A DNA stretch of 64,000 nucleotides from Halomonas chromatireducens (GCF_001545155.1 NZ_CP014226.1:3909652-3973651); one strand, 5' to 3'; shown: positions 42,173 through 52,754, counted from the stretch's first letter. The notes: generated by a model from the letters alone, not told the origin. A program made the numbers and translations.

Positions 42173-43522
42173 TTAGAGCGCACAGGTACGAAACCCCGCC
42201 AGGATGTCCTGGCGCTCCGGGGTGAAGAAATTACGGTAGCCGTTGTGGATCAGCCGCCCCCGGGTGGCCCAGGCCCCGCCGCGCAGCACGTAGCGGCCCT
42301 CCTTGAACCAGGGCGCCGAGTAGTCGCGGTACAGCTCGGGCTCGAAGCCCGGGAAGGGGCCGAAGGGCGAGGCCGTCCACTCCCAGACGTTGCCGAGCAT
42401 CTGCCGGCAGCCGAAGGCGCTGTCGCCGTCGGGCAGTGCCGCCACGTCCAGCGCTGCCAGGCGCCAGCCGTCCAGGTTGGCCAGGCGGGCAACCGGCGGC
42501 GTGTCGCCCCAGGGGAAGCGACGCTTGCCGGGGGCGAGTGACGCCCCGTCGGGTGTTGGCTCGCGGCTAGCGGCGACCTCCCATTCGGCTTCGCTGGGCA
42601 GGCGACGACCGGCCCAGCGACACCAGGCCTCGGCCTCGAACCAGCTCACATGCACCACCGGCTGATGGGGGGCCAGCGGCAACCAGCGGTCGAAGCGTCG
42701 CTCCTCCCAGCGGCCGTTGGCGCCCTTGCGCCAGTAGACGGGTGCCCGCAGGCCCTGCTGCTCACACCAGTGCCTGCCGGCCTCGCTCCACAGTTCGCGT
42801 CGTGTATAGCCGCCGTCGTCGACGAAGGCGACGAACTCGGCGTTGGTCACCGGCGCCTTGGCGATCGAGAAGGGCGCCACATGGACTTCCATGGGCGCCT
42901 TCTCATTGTCGAACCGGAAGGGAACGCTTTCGTCTGAGCCCAGCAGGTGGCGACCGCCGGGGATGGCGACGTCGCCGGGCGGCGCACCGGCAGCGGGCTC
43001 GCCAGGGGCGAACCCCGGCGGTGGCGTGCCCAGGTCGGGGGCCGGGTCGCCAAGGGTCTGGCGGGTATAGAGGAAGGCCTCGCCGTGCATGTCCTCGTGC
43101 AGGGTGGTGAGCTGGTAGACATAGCTCTGGGCGGAGCTGGCCTCGCCGTCGGGCAGGCGCTCGAGCATGGCCTGCTGGACCCGCGACAGGTACGCCAGGG
43201 TCTGCTCCCGTGAAGGAAGCGGTAGCGACCAACGGTCGTCATGGGCGATGCTGCTGGAATCGAACAGCCGCTCGGCCTCGGCGATCTGGTAGTCGGGCAG
43301 GCCAAAGAGGCCGCGCAGGGCGAAATGGTCGTGGAAGTAGCCCAGGTGGCCCAGCTCCCACAGCGGTGGATTGACGATCGCCAGCCGTGGGCCGAGTTCG
43401 CGGGCCTCCAGGGTGTCCTGCATCAGCGCCAGGCTGCGCGTCCGCGCATCGGTGAGCATTGCCGCCAGCTCGACGGCGGGCCGGGGTGGCGTAGGCGGTG
43501 TGCTGAGTGGTGTGGAGAGCAT
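42173..43522 (-). CDS. senA: Selenoneine synthase SenA
   Basis: A 449-residue EgtB-like iron enzyme that joins a selenosugar to trimethylhistidine in selenoneine synthesis. The N-terminal DinB-like domain (about 15-175) has the three iron histidines: His59 in WELGHLGYFHDH, and His142 and His146 in TLHEDMHGEAF. The C-terminal FGE-sulfatase domain (about 185-449) contains HVSWFEAEAWCRWAGRRLPSEAEWEVAA, LGNVWEWTASPFGPFPGF and the ending RNFFTPERQDILAGFRTCAL. Sequence alone resembles EgtB of ergothioneine synthesis; adjacency to senB and selD settles SenA. No egtD methyltransferase is in the window, so trimethylhistidine must come from elsewhere. It is divergent from senB. Confidence 0.93.
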   Translation of the reverse strand: MLSTPLSTPPTPPRPAVELAAMLTDARTRSLALMQDTLEARELGPRLAIVNPPLWELGHLGYFHDHFALRGLFGLPDYQIAEAERLFDSSSIAHDDRWSLPLPSREQTLAYLSRVQQAMLERLPDGEASSAQSYVYQLTTLHEDMHGEAFLYTRQTLGDPAPDLGTPPPGFAPGEPAAGAPPGDVAIPGGRHLLGSDESVPFRFDNEKAPMEVHVAPFSIAKAPVTNAEFVAFVDDGGYTRRELWSEAGRHWCEQQGLRAPVYWRKGANGRWEERRFDRWLPLAPHQPVVHVSWFEAEAWCRWAGRRLPSEAEWEVAASREPTPDGASLAPGKRRFPWGDTPPVARLANLDGWRLAALDVAALPDGDSAFGCRQMLGNVWEWTASPFGPFPGFEPELYRDYSAPWFKEGRYVLRGGAWATRGRLIHNGYRNFFTPERQDILAGFRTCAL

Positions 43523-43563
43523 GCCGACCTCGTCGCAGTGGAGTGCTCAGGGAGCAAGGATAG

Positions 43564-43602
43564 GGAGTCGAGCTAAGGAGTCGAGCTAAGGAGTCGAGAT
43601 AG
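43564..43602 (+). repeat. Three tandem 13-base repeats carrying the senB ribosome site
   Basis: GGAGTCGAGCTAA occurs at 43564-43576 and 43577-43589, and a third copy with a changed end (GGAGTCGAGATAG) at 43590-43602 runs into the GTG start of senB. Each copy offers a GGAG Shine-Dalgarno-like sequence, and two contain TAAGGAG across the junction. Copy number could alter translation of senB or spacing in the divergent control region. Confidence 0.85.
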
Positions 43603-44606
43603 TGTTGAAGGTAGCGCTGATCACGCCGGCGCGTCGAGGTTCTCATGCCGGCAACCGGACCACGGCCACCCGCTGGGCGGGGCTGCTGCACGACCTGGGC
43701 TGTCGCGTGCGCATTGCACAATCCGACGTGGACGCCGATGGCTGCCGCCTGGACGGCCAGCCTCCCGACCTGGTGCTGGCGCTGCATGCGGTGCGCAGCC
43801 ACGCCGCCATTCGCGCCTGTCGCGCCGCCTTTCCGGCATGCCCGCTGGTGGTGGTGCTGACGGGAACCGACGTCTACCGCTTCCAGCACAGCGACCCGGA
43901 GGCGTTTCTCGACAGCCTCGCCGCCAGCGATGCCTTGATCGGCCTGCATGACTGCCTGGCCGAGGATCTGCCGCCGCGCTTCCTGTCGCGCCTGCATGTC
44001 GTCCACCAGTCGGCCCTGCCCCTGCCCCTGCCCCTGCCGCCCCGTGCCCCGGGACCCATCCGTCGCCGTTTCGAGGTGCTGGTCGCCGGCCACCTGCGCG
44101 AGGAGAAGGATTCGCTGCGTGCGGCCCTGGCCGTGCGCGATCTGCCATCGACGTCGCGGTTGTGCGTGGTGCAACTCGGTGGCGCCCACAGCCCGGAGTG
44201 GGCCGAGGCCGCCCGCGAGGAGATGGCCTGCAACGCGCGTTACCGCTGGCTCGGCGACCTGCCCCGTTGGCGGGTGCGTCAGTGGATGGCCCGGGCACGG
44301 CTGATGGGGATCAGCTCGCGCATGGAAGGGGGCGCCAATGTGGTCAGCGAGGCCTGCGTGGCCGGCCTGCCGGTGGTGGCCTCCGATATCCCCGGAAACC
44401 GCGGGCTGCTGGGCGACGACTACGCCGGCTACTTCCCGGTGGCCGACACCGCGGCCCTGAGGGCCCTGTTGTGCCGAGCAGAGGCCGAACCGGCCTTCGT
44501 CGACCGTCTCCGCCGGCAGGTGCTGGCGCGGGCGCCGCTGTTCAGCCCCGCAGCGGAGCGGGAGGCGCTGGCGCGGGTTATTACCGCCTGTGGGCTGACT
44601 CCTTGA
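43602..44606 (+). CDS. senB: Selenosugar synthase SenB
   Basis: A 334-residue GT-B glycosyltransferase that makes a seleno-sugar from selenophosphate and a UDP-sugar, the first dedicated step toward selenoneine. It starts at GTG 43602. The N-terminal domain has LITPARRGSHAGNRTTATRWAGLLHDLG (about 6-33), resembling the TIGR04348 family. The C-terminal domain has FEVLVAGHLREEKDSLRAALAVRDLP and the donor-site SSRMEGGANVVSEACVAGLPVVASDIPGNRGLLG (about 237-270), with the conserved glutamate in SEA. The PLPLPLPLPP run links the two domains. The 3' end overlaps the convergent selD by 26 bases. Confidence 0.93.
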   Translation: MLKVALITPARRGSHAGNRTTATRWAGLLHDLGCRVRIAQSDVDADGCRLDGQPPDLVLALHAVRSHAAIRACRAAFPACPLVVVLTGTDVYRFQHSDPEAFLDSLAASDALIGLHDCLAEDLPPRFLSRLHVVHQSALPLPLPLPPRAPGPIRRRFEVLVAGHLREEKDSLRAALAVRDLPSTSRLCVVQLGGAHSPEWAEAAREEMACNARYRWLGDLPRWRVRQWMARARLMGISSRMEGGANVVSEACVAGLPVVASDIPGNRGLLGDDYAGYFPVADTAALRALLCRAEAEPAFVDRLRRQVLARAPLFSPAAEREALARVITACGLTP

Positions 44607-46947
44607 TGCCATCCGTCAGGTGGATGGGCTCCAGTGCGTCGCCGGGCTCGAGGACGCGGCCGATGATGGCGGCCCGGGCATAGCCCAGGGCGTGCAGGGC
44701 CGCGAGGCAGGCCTCGGCGCGCTCGGCGGGCACGCTGGCCAGCAGGCCGCCGGCGGTCTGGGGGTCGAACAGCAGCGGATAGCGGGGGTGGTCGACCCAG
44801 GCGGCCTGGTCGTGGATGGCCCGGCGCAGGCGCACGTTGGCGGGCTGCAGCGAGCTCAGGATACCGGCGGCAACGGTCTCCTCGGCGCCCTCGAGCAGCG
44901 GCAGCGCCGTCAGGTCGAGTTCGGCATCCACCCCGGAAGGGCGCGTCATCTCCACCAGGTGCCCCAGCAGGCCGAAACCGGTGAGGTCGGTACAGGCGGT
45001 GGCGCCGTGTTCGCGTAGGCAGCTCGCCCCCTGCCGGTTGGACTGGCACATGCTCTCCAGGGCGGCGTCGATCCAGCGCCCCCGGGCGCCGAGCCGGGCA
45101 TGGGCGGCGAACAGGGTGCCGGTGCCGATGGGCTTGGTCAGGATCAGCACCTGGCCCGGGCGCAGGCCGCCTTTCGTCAGGATCGCTTTTCCCGTGGGGC
45201 TGTCGCTCGCTCCACCGGCGTCGATCAGGCCGTTGACGGCAAACCCCAGCGCCAGCTCGCTGCCCTCGCCGGTGTGCCCGCCGACCAGGGCGCAGCCGGC
45301 CTCGTTGAGCACCTCAACGGCCCCCCGCATCATCTGGTAGACGGTGTCCTCGACCTTGGCCTCGAGGCCCTGGGGCACCGTGGCCACGGCGGTGGCGGTC
45401 TGGGCCTCGGCGCCCATGGCGAAGATGTCGCCCAGGGCGTGGTTGGCGGCGACCTTGCCGAACACATAGGGGTCGTCGATGAAGGCGCGGAAGAAGTCGA
45501 CGGTATGCACCACGTCCTTGCCCGGCGGTACCCGTACCACGGCGGCATCGTCCGGGGCGTGCAGGCCCACCAGCACCTCGTCCCGCTCCACCGGCTGCAG
45601 GGTCGAGAGGGCCCGGGAGAGCACCGAGGCGCCGACCTTGGCACCACAGCCGCCGCAGCGCATGGCGATGGCTGAGATCGCCTGGGCGCTCTCCTCCTCG
45701 TTCAGCGCCACGCGGCTGGCCCGGGGCGCCCGCATGGCGCCTTCTTCCATCGGCGGCAAGTCGTTGAACTTGGACATGAAACGCCGATCGATGCCGTCCT
45801 TCCAGCGCCACACCCAGTCGCCGGCGAGAAAGAGGCCGCCGCGGGAGGCCACGGCGTGACGGTCGCCGGTGCTGATCAGCGCCAGCCATTTCGCCTGGGG
45901 GCGGTAGGGCGACAGGGCGCGGCCGGTCACGGCGGCGCGCAGGTTGTCGGCCAGCGGGCGCCCTTGCCGCACGGCGAAGACCCCGGCCTTCTCGCGGGGA
46001 TGGTCGACCTGGCTGGCGATATCGCCGGCGGCGAAGATGCGCGGGTCGGAGAGCGACTGCAGGGTGTCGCCGACCTGGATAAAGCCGTCGTCGTCGAGTG
46101 CCAGGCGGGTGTCGCGCAGCCAGGCGGCCCCACCGGCATTGGTGACCCAGACGATCTCGTCGGCGGCGTGCCAGCTGCCGTTGGCGGCCTGCAGCCGGCC
46201 CGCCTCGACACCGACCACGTCGGTGGCGGTGTACACCTCGACGCCGCGCTGCTTGAGGGTTGCCTGGAAATGGGCGCGCACCCGGGAGTTGTGGGTTGGC
46301 AGGATCTGCGCGCCACGGGTGAAGAGGGAGAAGCGCAGCTCACTCGGGTCGCGGGCCAGGGCGCTGAGTTCGTTGCTCAGCCGGTACTGCATGGCCAGCA
46401 GCAGCTCGACGCCGCCGGCCCCGCCGCCGACCACCGCGATGCGGGTCTGGCCCGGGTGCTGCCCGGTGTGTGGGTGCGTGAGGCGTTCGAGCAGACTCTG
46501 CCAGCGGTCGTTGAACTGATGGATCGGCTTGACCGGCACCGCATGCTCGCCAGCACCGCTGACCGAATTCACGCTGGGGGTCGAGCCGATATTGATCGAC
46601 ATCCAGTCATAGGGCACCGGCGGGCGCGAGCGGCAGAGGACGGTCTGCGCCTCGTGGTCGATGCCGATGGCCTCGTCGCGGAAGAAGCGTGCCCCGGCGT
46701 ACTCCGCCAGGCGGCGCAGGTCGATATGCACGTCGTCATAGCTGTAGTGCCCGGCCACATAGCCCGGCAGCATGCCCGAGTAGGGGGTATGGGTGTCTCG
46801 GCAGATCACTGTGAGCCTGACGCCGGGTTCAGGTTTCATGGCGAAGCGCTTCAACACCCCCACGTGGGTGTGGCCGCCGCCAACGAGGACGATGTCCCGT
46901 AGCGCTCTCAAGACAGTCTGCTGCGGTTGCTGCATCGTGGGACTCAC
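44581..46947 (-). CDS. selD: SelD selenophosphate synthetase fused to an NADH-dehydrogenase-like domain
   Basis: A 788-residue two-domain enzyme. Residues 1 to about 395 form a pyridine nucleotide-disulfide oxidoreductase (type II NADH dehydrogenase-like): DIVLVGGGHTHVGVLKRF as FAD fold, VVGGGAGGVELLLAMQYRL as second dinucleotide fold, and IFAAGDIA near 305. From about 425 it is SelD, which makes selenophosphate from selenide and ATP. The catalytic motif is CGGCGAKVG, with Cys434 matching E. coli Cys17 and Lys437 matching Lys20. ALGDIFAMGAEAQTATAVATVP and LVGGHTGEGSELALGFAVNG follow. The fusion is known in marine bacteria and protists; the first domain may supply selenide by reduction. With senAB it provides SenC function. 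The GTG start at 46947 is tentative; an ATG four codons later is possible. Confidence 0.94.
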   Translation of the reverse strand: MSPTMQQPQQTVLRALRDIVLVGGGHTHVGVLKRFAMKPEPGVRLTVICRDTHTPYSGMLPGYVAGHYSYDDVHIDLRRLAEYAGARFFRDEAIGIDHEAQTVLCRSRPPVPYDWMSINIGSTPSVNSVSGAGEHAVPVKPIHQFNDRWQSLLERLTHPHTGQHPGQTRIAVVGGGAGGVELLLAMQYRLSNELSALARDPSELRFSLFTRGAQILPTHNSRVRAHFQATLKQRGVEVYTATDVVGVEAGRLQAANGSWHAADEIVWVTNAGGAAWLRDTRLALDDDGFIQVGDTLQSLSDPRIFAAGDIASQVDHPREKAGVFAVRQGRPLADNLRAAVTGRALSPYRPQAKWLALISTGDRHAVASRGGLFLAGDWVWRWKDGIDRRFMSKFNDLPPMEEGAMRAPRASRVALNEEESAQAISAIAMRCGGCGAKVGASVLSRALSTLQPVERDEVLVGLHAPDDAAVVRVPPGKDVVHTVDFFRAFIDDPYVFGKVAANHALGDIFAMGAEAQTATAVATVPQGLEAKVEDTVYQMMRGAVEVLNEAGCALVGGHTGEGSELALGFAVNGLIDAGGASDSPTGKAILTKGGLRPGQVLILTKPIGTGTLFAAHARLGARGRWIDAALESMCQSNRQGASCLREHGATACTDLTGFGLLGHLVEMTRPSGVDAELDLTALPLLEGAEETVAAGILSSLQPANVRLRRAIHDQAAWVDHPRYPLLFDPQTAGGLLASVPAERAEACLAALHALGYARAAIIGRVLEPGDALEPIHLTDGIKESAHRR

Positions 46948-47051
46948 TCTGAATTTGGGTGATGTTCGCCTGGCGGGTCCCGTCTAGCCGTCATGGCCTG
47001 TACAAACATCTCGCCCTACCGTCAGTGATCCGTGCCATAGCCATAGACGGC

Positions 47052-47078
47052 AACGCCCGGTCATGGTGACCGGGCGTT
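47052..47078. terminator. Hairpin downstream of the small HTH gene
   Basis: A perfect 12-base stem (AACGCCCGGTCA / TGACCGGGCGTT) with a TGG loop lies between selD and the small regulator gene. No T-run follows on either strand, so its role as a terminator is probable but not proven. Confidence 0.5.
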
Positions 47079-47103
47079 GGGGGGTGCGTTCGGGTAGTGC
47101 AAG

Positions 47104-47382
47104 CTAGTGCGGAGCGCCTTCCGGATTGATGGTGCGATAGAGAAGTCGTAGCTCATCCAGTGAAAGGTGCTCCAGGCGCCCGGCCAGCAGATCACTGATC
47201 TTCTGTGCCGGCAACCCGGCTCGGCGAGCGATCTCGCGGCAACCCAGGTCGGATACGGCGATCAGCCGAGTCACGATGCGCATGAGGCGTGTACGTTTTT
47301 CCAAATCCCTGACATCGAGGTCAGGGCAACTTCGCGGAGGGTCGAGAAGGTCCGCGCCTGTCGTGCGATATGCCGTACTCAT
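47104..47382 (-). CDS. Small helix-turn-helix protein (XRE/HigA-like)
   Basis: A 92-residue protein whose second half is a lambda-repressor-like helix-turn-helix: LGCREIARRAGLPAQKISDLLAGRLEHLSLDELRLLYRTI (about 47-86). The QKISDLLAGRLEHLSLDEL sequence is typical of the HTH_37/HigA-like antitoxin group, but no toxin gene lies beside it. The N-terminal 35 residues are polar and of unknown role. It may be an orphan antitoxin or a stand-alone regulator. No strong ribosome site was found; another start at an internal ATG (MRIVTR) is possible. Confidence 0.75.
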   Translation of the reverse strand: MSTAYRTTGADLLDPPRSCPDLDVRDLEKRTRLMRIVTRLIAVSDLGCREIARRAGLPAQKISDLLAGRLEHLSLDELRLLYRTINPEGAPH

Positions 47383-47708
47383 GATGCTCCAAAGGGCGAT
47401 TGCGACAGGTACATCATGGGGGCTTTTTCTCGATTTTGCCAGTGTCGTTTAGATGCGTATTTCTCATGCCATGGAAGGCCACATCAGGTCCCATTCATGG
47501 TAGAAAACCGGGAAGGGAGCCTCCCGAGGAAGCTACCATGGTGTTATTGCAGAAACTTTGCTGAAACGTAGAAAGTAGAGAGTGGCTACCCTGAGGGTGG
47601 CGTGCTAGCTTTCTGATGGGCCTGATTTCGTCAGGCAGCGCTTTTGCGCAGGTACAGCAATCAGCTTCAACAATCACAAGCAGTTCGGTTTCAGGACGGA
47701 GGAATTCC
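47383..47708. other. Non-coding region upstream of the TAXI fragment
   Basis: About 325 bases with no credible gene. It has several short inverted repeats, including GGTAG...CTACC around 47499-47537 with an inner CGGGAAGGGAGCCTCCCG, and CCTGATTTCGTCAGG near 47626. These could structure the leader of the following gene, whose ribosome site GGAGGAATTCC sits at 47698-47708. Confidence 0.4.
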
Positions 47709-48482
47709 ATGCGAGCTCTCAAGTATGCAGTGGCAGCTTCGCTGCTGGTCACAGCACCCATGGCAGCAGCCCAGCAGCTCTCTATCGCCACCGGCGGTAC
47801 CGGGGGCGTCTACTACCCGATCGGTGGTGGCTTTGCGGAGATGATCAACGACAACATCGAGGGAGCCAGTGCGACCGCTGAAGTGACCGGGGCCTCGGTG
47901 GAGAACATGGGGCTGATCATGCGCGGCGATGCTGATCTGGCGCTGGCGCTGGCGGATACCGTTTACCAGGCCTGGTCCGGCACCGGTGACTTCGAAGGCC
48001 GCCAGATCGAAAACACCCGCGCCCTGGCTTCGGTCTACCCGAACGCCGTGCAGCTGGTTACCCTGGCCGATTCCGACGTGCAGTCGCTGTCCGACCTCGT
48101 GGGCAAGCGGGTCTCTGTCGGCGCCCCGGGTAGCGGTACCGAGCTCAACGCCCGAGCCCTGCTGGAAGCCAATGGCATCTCCTACGATGACTTCCGTCCG
48201 CAGCGGTTGAACTTCAACGAAACCGCCGACGCCATTCGCGATGGTGACATCGACGCCGGCTTCTGGAGCGTGGGGCCGCCCACCAGCTCGATCCTCAACC
48301 TGGCGGCTACCCGCGACATTCGCCTGATCGGTTTCTCGGACGAAGAGATCGAGAACGCCCGTGAAGCAGAACCGGTGTTTGCCGCCTATGAGCTGCGTGC
48401 CGGCATGTACGACGGCATGGACGAGGCAGTAGCTGAAAGTGCTCAAAGTCCTGTCAGGATCGCCGTGGCAATGGTGAAATAG
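47709..48482 (+). pseudogene. Truncated TAXI-family TRAP binding protein
   Basis: The frame begins with an excellent ribosome site (GGAGGAATTCC) and signal peptide (MRALKYAVAASLLVTAPMAAA). It continues as a TAXI-type solute receptor: LSIATGGTGGVYYPIGGGFAEMIND, TGASVENMGLIMRGDADLALAL and VSVGAPGSGTELNARALLEANG. Family similarity stops near codon 242 (about base 48435), roughly 70-80 residues short of the usual length. The last codons are simply antisense mgtE sequence. The matching TRAP permease is absent. A deletion or rearrangement has joined it tail-to-tail with mgtE. A folded product with the missing C-terminal lobe is unlikely to bind ligand. Confidence 0.8.
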
Positions 48483-49816
48483 ATCACCACGCCGCAGGCA
48501 TCGATCAGGGTGGTCACCAGTGGCGCCGATGCAGTGGCAGGGTCCACCTTGAAACGCTCCAGCACGAAGGGCAGACACATGCCCAGCAGGCTGCCGAACA
48601 GAACGATGGTCACCATGCTCATGGCCACCACCATTGCCACCGCCTCACCGCCGCGCATCACCCCGATGGGGGCAACCGCCACCGCCATGGTCAGGCCCAG
48701 CGCACCGGCAACCAATAGCTCACGACCGAGAAGCTTGCTCCAGTCCTTGACACCGACATCGCCGGTGGCCATACCACGCACCATCAGGGTAGCGGCCTGA
48801 GCACCAGCGTTACCGCCACTGCCGATCAATAACGGCAGGAAGAAGACCAGCGCCACCTGAGCGGCGATAGTGTCCTCGAAGTAGGCGATGCCGGCGCCGG
48901 AGAATAGGTTGGCAAAGACCAGCAGTACCAGCCAGGTCACCCGCTTGCGATAGAGGCTCCATATCGGCACCCGGCTGACACCATCCTCGAGCTGGCCGAT
49001 GGACATCCCCTTGTGGAAATCCTCGGTGGCCTCGGATTCCGCCACGTCCATGGCGTCATCGTGGGTGACGATGCCCACCAGCCGCTCATCATGGTCGGTG
49101 ACCGGCATGGCCAGCAGGTCATAACGGGATATCAGTCGGGCGACCTCTTCCTGCTCCTCGTCCACCGAGATGCTGATCACATCCTTGATCATGAGGTCGT
49201 CGACCTGGGCTCCAGGCCTGGCAACCATCAGCTGACGCAGCGACATGGTGCCAGCCAGTCGGCCATCCCCGTCAATGATATAGAGCTGATAAACGGTCTC
49301 GGCATCCGGTGCGGTCTGCCGCACACGCATCATCGCCTGGGAAACGGTCATGCCACTGGGGATCGCCACGTAATCCGAGGTCATGATCGCCCCGGCAGTA
49401 CCCTCCTCGTAGCTCGCTAGTCGCTTGAGATCCTCGCGTTCCTGACGCGCCATCCGGCGCAGCAGCGTCTCGCGACGGTCTTCACCCAGCAGGTTGAACA
49501 GGTCGACCCGCTCATCGGACCCCATCTCTTCGAGAATCAACAGCAGCATGTCGTCGGAAATCGCCTCGGCAATCTCCAACTGTTCATCACCCGGCAGGTA
49601 GCCGAGTACGTTGGCCCGGCGCTCGATCGGGAGACAGTCCAGCAATCCCAGCACGAGGGGAAGGTCATCCTCCTCCTCGATGATATCCTCAAGGATCTCC
49701 GCCAGGTCGGCGGCACGCAGTTCGGGGAGCAGCTCATCGAGGTGCTCTCTCTGCTCATCCTGCAGCGCCTCCAAAAGGGTATCTTTCTGTTCCTGAAGCG
49801 TTTCGTTCAGTGACAT
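48443..49816 (-). CDS. mgtE: Magnesium transporter MgtE
   Basis: A 457-residue magnesium channel. The start at 49816 (MSLNETLQEQK) has CAGGAG upstream. The cytoplasmic N domain of acidic helical repeats spans about 1-130, a CBS pair about 135-255 (ITHDDAMDVAESEATEDFHKG at its end) and the five-helix pore about 280-457. The pore carries FFLPLLIGSGGNAGAQAATLMVRG, with Asn, Gly and Ala lining the selectivity region, and the closing PLVTTLIDACGVVIYFTIA, whose Asp is the pore magnesium ligand. The gene is complete and its last 40 bases overlap the open frame of the truncated TAXI gene on the other strand. Confidence 0.95.
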   Translation of the reverse strand: MSLNETLQEQKDTLLEALQDEQREHLDELLPELRAADLAEILEDIIEEEDDLPLVLGLLDCLPIERRANVLGYLPGDEQLEIAEAISDDMLLLILEEMGSDERVDLFNLLGEDRRETLLRRMARQEREDLKRLASYEEGTAGAIMTSDYVAIPSGMTVSQAMMRVRQTAPDAETVYQLYIIDGDGRLAGTMSLRQLMVARPGAQVDDLMIKDVISISVDEEQEEVARLISRYDLLAMPVTDHDERLVGIVTHDDAMDVAESEATEDFHKGMSIGQLEDGVSRVPIWSLYRKRVTWLVLLVFANLFSGAGIAYFEDTIAAQVALVFFLPLLIGSGGNAGAQAATLMVRGMATGDVGVKDWSKLLGRELLVAGALGLTMAVAVAPIGVMRGGEAVAMVVAMSMVTIVLFGSLLGMCLPFVLERFKVDPATASAPLVTTLIDACGVVIYFTIATAILTGL

Positions 49817-49922
49817 GGGCATCTCCTGGCGCAACCATGAAAGTCGATGACTTTCACCTGCTCGGGGCGGATGAGGACGTTTCGGGAGCGACCCGAGGCA
49901 TGGGCGACATCATAGCAGAGAC

Positions 49923-49958
49923 AAAAACGCCCCTCGAACAGTGTTCGAGGGGCGTTTT
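49923..49958 (-). terminator. Rho-independent terminator of the atp operon
   Basis: A long, nearly loop-free palindrome (AAAACGCCCCTCGAACA / TGTTCGAGGGGCGTTTT) ends in a T-run on the minus strand, about 20 bases after atpC. Confidence 0.9.
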
Positions 49959-49976
49959 ACACGGTAAGGGCCCGGT

Positions 49977-50405
49977 TCAGCCCTTGCCGGCCTTCTTGCG
50001 CAGCTGCTGGATGGTGCGCAGCTGGGCCACGGCTTCAGCGAGTTCAGCCGCAGCGCGGGTGTAATCCAGCTCCGACGACTTGTCGTTGAACGCCTTCAGC
50101 GCATGCTGACGGGCTTCCTCGGCGGCGGCCTCATCGAGGTCACCGGCCCGTGAAGCCGCATCGGCGAGGATGGTGACCACGTCCGGCTGCACTTCCAGGA
50201 AGCCGCCGGAGACGTAGAAGTTCTCTTCTGCGCCACCGTCGTGGATCACTCGAATCGGACCTGGCTGAAGCTCGGTCAGCAGCGGGGCGTGCCCGGGCAG
50301 TATGCCCAGGTCGCCCATCATGCCGGAAGCGACGAGCTGCTCGATCTCACCCGAGAAGATCGCCTCTTCGGCGCTGACGATGTTGCACTTGAAGCTGTTC
50401 GCCAT
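49977..50405 (-). CDS. atpC: ATP synthase epsilon subunit
   Basis: The 142-residue epsilon subunit of the F1 central stalk, which also inhibits ATP hydrolysis. The N-terminal beta-sandwich starts [42 protein letters not shown]. The C-terminal helical hairpin (about 88-142) ends [20 protein letters not shown]. It is the last gene of the operon, 25 bases after atpD, with AGGGGGAC as ribosome site. Confidence 0.96.
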   Translation of the reverse strand: MANSFKCNIVSAEEAIFSGEIEQLVASGMMGDLGILPGHAPLLTELQPGPIRVIHDGGAEENFYVSGGFLEVQPDVVTILADAASRAGDLDEAAAEEARQHALKAFNDKSSELDYTRAAAELAEAVAQLRTIQQLRKKAGKG

Positions 50406-50430
50406 AGCGAAGTCCCCCTGGTGGACGGCC

Positions 50431-51855
<1,425 letters not shown>

Positions 51856-51872
51856 CTATCCCTCCCCTGGCG

Positions 51873-52754
51873 CTATACGGCGGCGGCGCCACCGACGATC
51901 TCGGAGATTTCCTGGGTGATGGCGGCCTGTCGGGCCTTGTTGTACACCATCTCCAGGTCGTCGATCAGACCGCCGGCGTTGTCAGTGGCGCTCTTCATCG
52001 CGATCATCCGCGCTGCCTGTTCGCAGGCGCCATTCTCGACCACCGACTGATATACCTGCGATTCGATGAAACGAACCAGCAGACTATCGAGCAGCGCCTT
52101 GGCATCCGGCTCATACAGGTAGTCCCAGCTACCGGGACGCTTGTTGTCTTCATCATGCGTTTCCGCTCCCATATCGGGAGACAAGGGCAGTATCTGCCTG
52201 ACCACCGGCTTCTGCGTCATGGTGTTGACGAATTCGTTGTACACCACGAAAAGCCGGTCCAGGCGCCCCTCGTCATACGCATCCAGCATGACCTTGACGC
52301 TACCGATCAGATCCTCGACCTCGGGCGACTCGCCCAGCCCGCTCTTCGCCGCCACCAGGTTGCCCCCATAGCTCTTGAAGAAGCCGCTGGCCTTGCTGCC
52401 CAGGGCGCAGAAATCGAGCTCTGCGCCCTTGTCGCGCCATGCCTTGGCATCCCTGAGCACGGCCTTGAACAGGTTGACGTTCAGGCCGCCGCACAGGCCG
52501 CGGTCGGTGGAGACCACGATATAGCCGACCCGCTTCGCGTCACGCTCGATCATGTACTCGTGGCGGTACTCGGGGTTGGCGTCGGCAATATGGCTCACGA
52601 CGTTGCGGATCTGACGGGCATAGGGCTGGCTGGCCCTCATCAGATCCTGTGCCTTACGCATCTTGGATGCAGCCACCATTTCCATGGCGCTGGTAATCTT
52701 CTGCGTATTCTTGATGCTCCCGATCTGGGTGCGTATCTCTTTTGCAGCTGCCAT
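51873..52754 (-). CDS. atpG: ATP synthase gamma subunit
   Basis: The rotor shaft of F1, 293 residues. The N-terminal helix [34 protein letters not shown] and the C-terminal [45 protein letters not shown] form the coiled coil. The central Rossmann-like domain has [18 protein letters not shown]. It lies 65 bases upstream of atpD. Length and motifs are normal. Confidence 0.96.
   Translation of the reverse strand: MAAAKEIRTQIGSIKNTQKITSAMEMVAASKMRKAQDLMRASQPYARQIRNVVSHIADANPEYRHEYMIERDAKRVGYIVVSTDRGLCGGLNVNLFKAVLRDAKAWRDKGAELDFCALGSKASGFFKSYGGNLVAAKSGLGESPEVEDLIGSVKVMLDAYDEGRLDRLFVVYNEFVNTMTQKPVVRQILPLSPDMGAETHDEDNKRPGSWDYLYEPDAKALLDSLLVRFIESQVYQSVVENGACEQAARMIAMKSATDNAGGLIDDLEMVYNKARQAAITQEISEIVGGAAAV

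Noticed and set aside
42173..43522. EgtB of ergothioneine synthesis
   Set aside because: Sequence alone allows it, but the divergent senB and adjacent selD and the absence of egtD favour selenoneine synthase.
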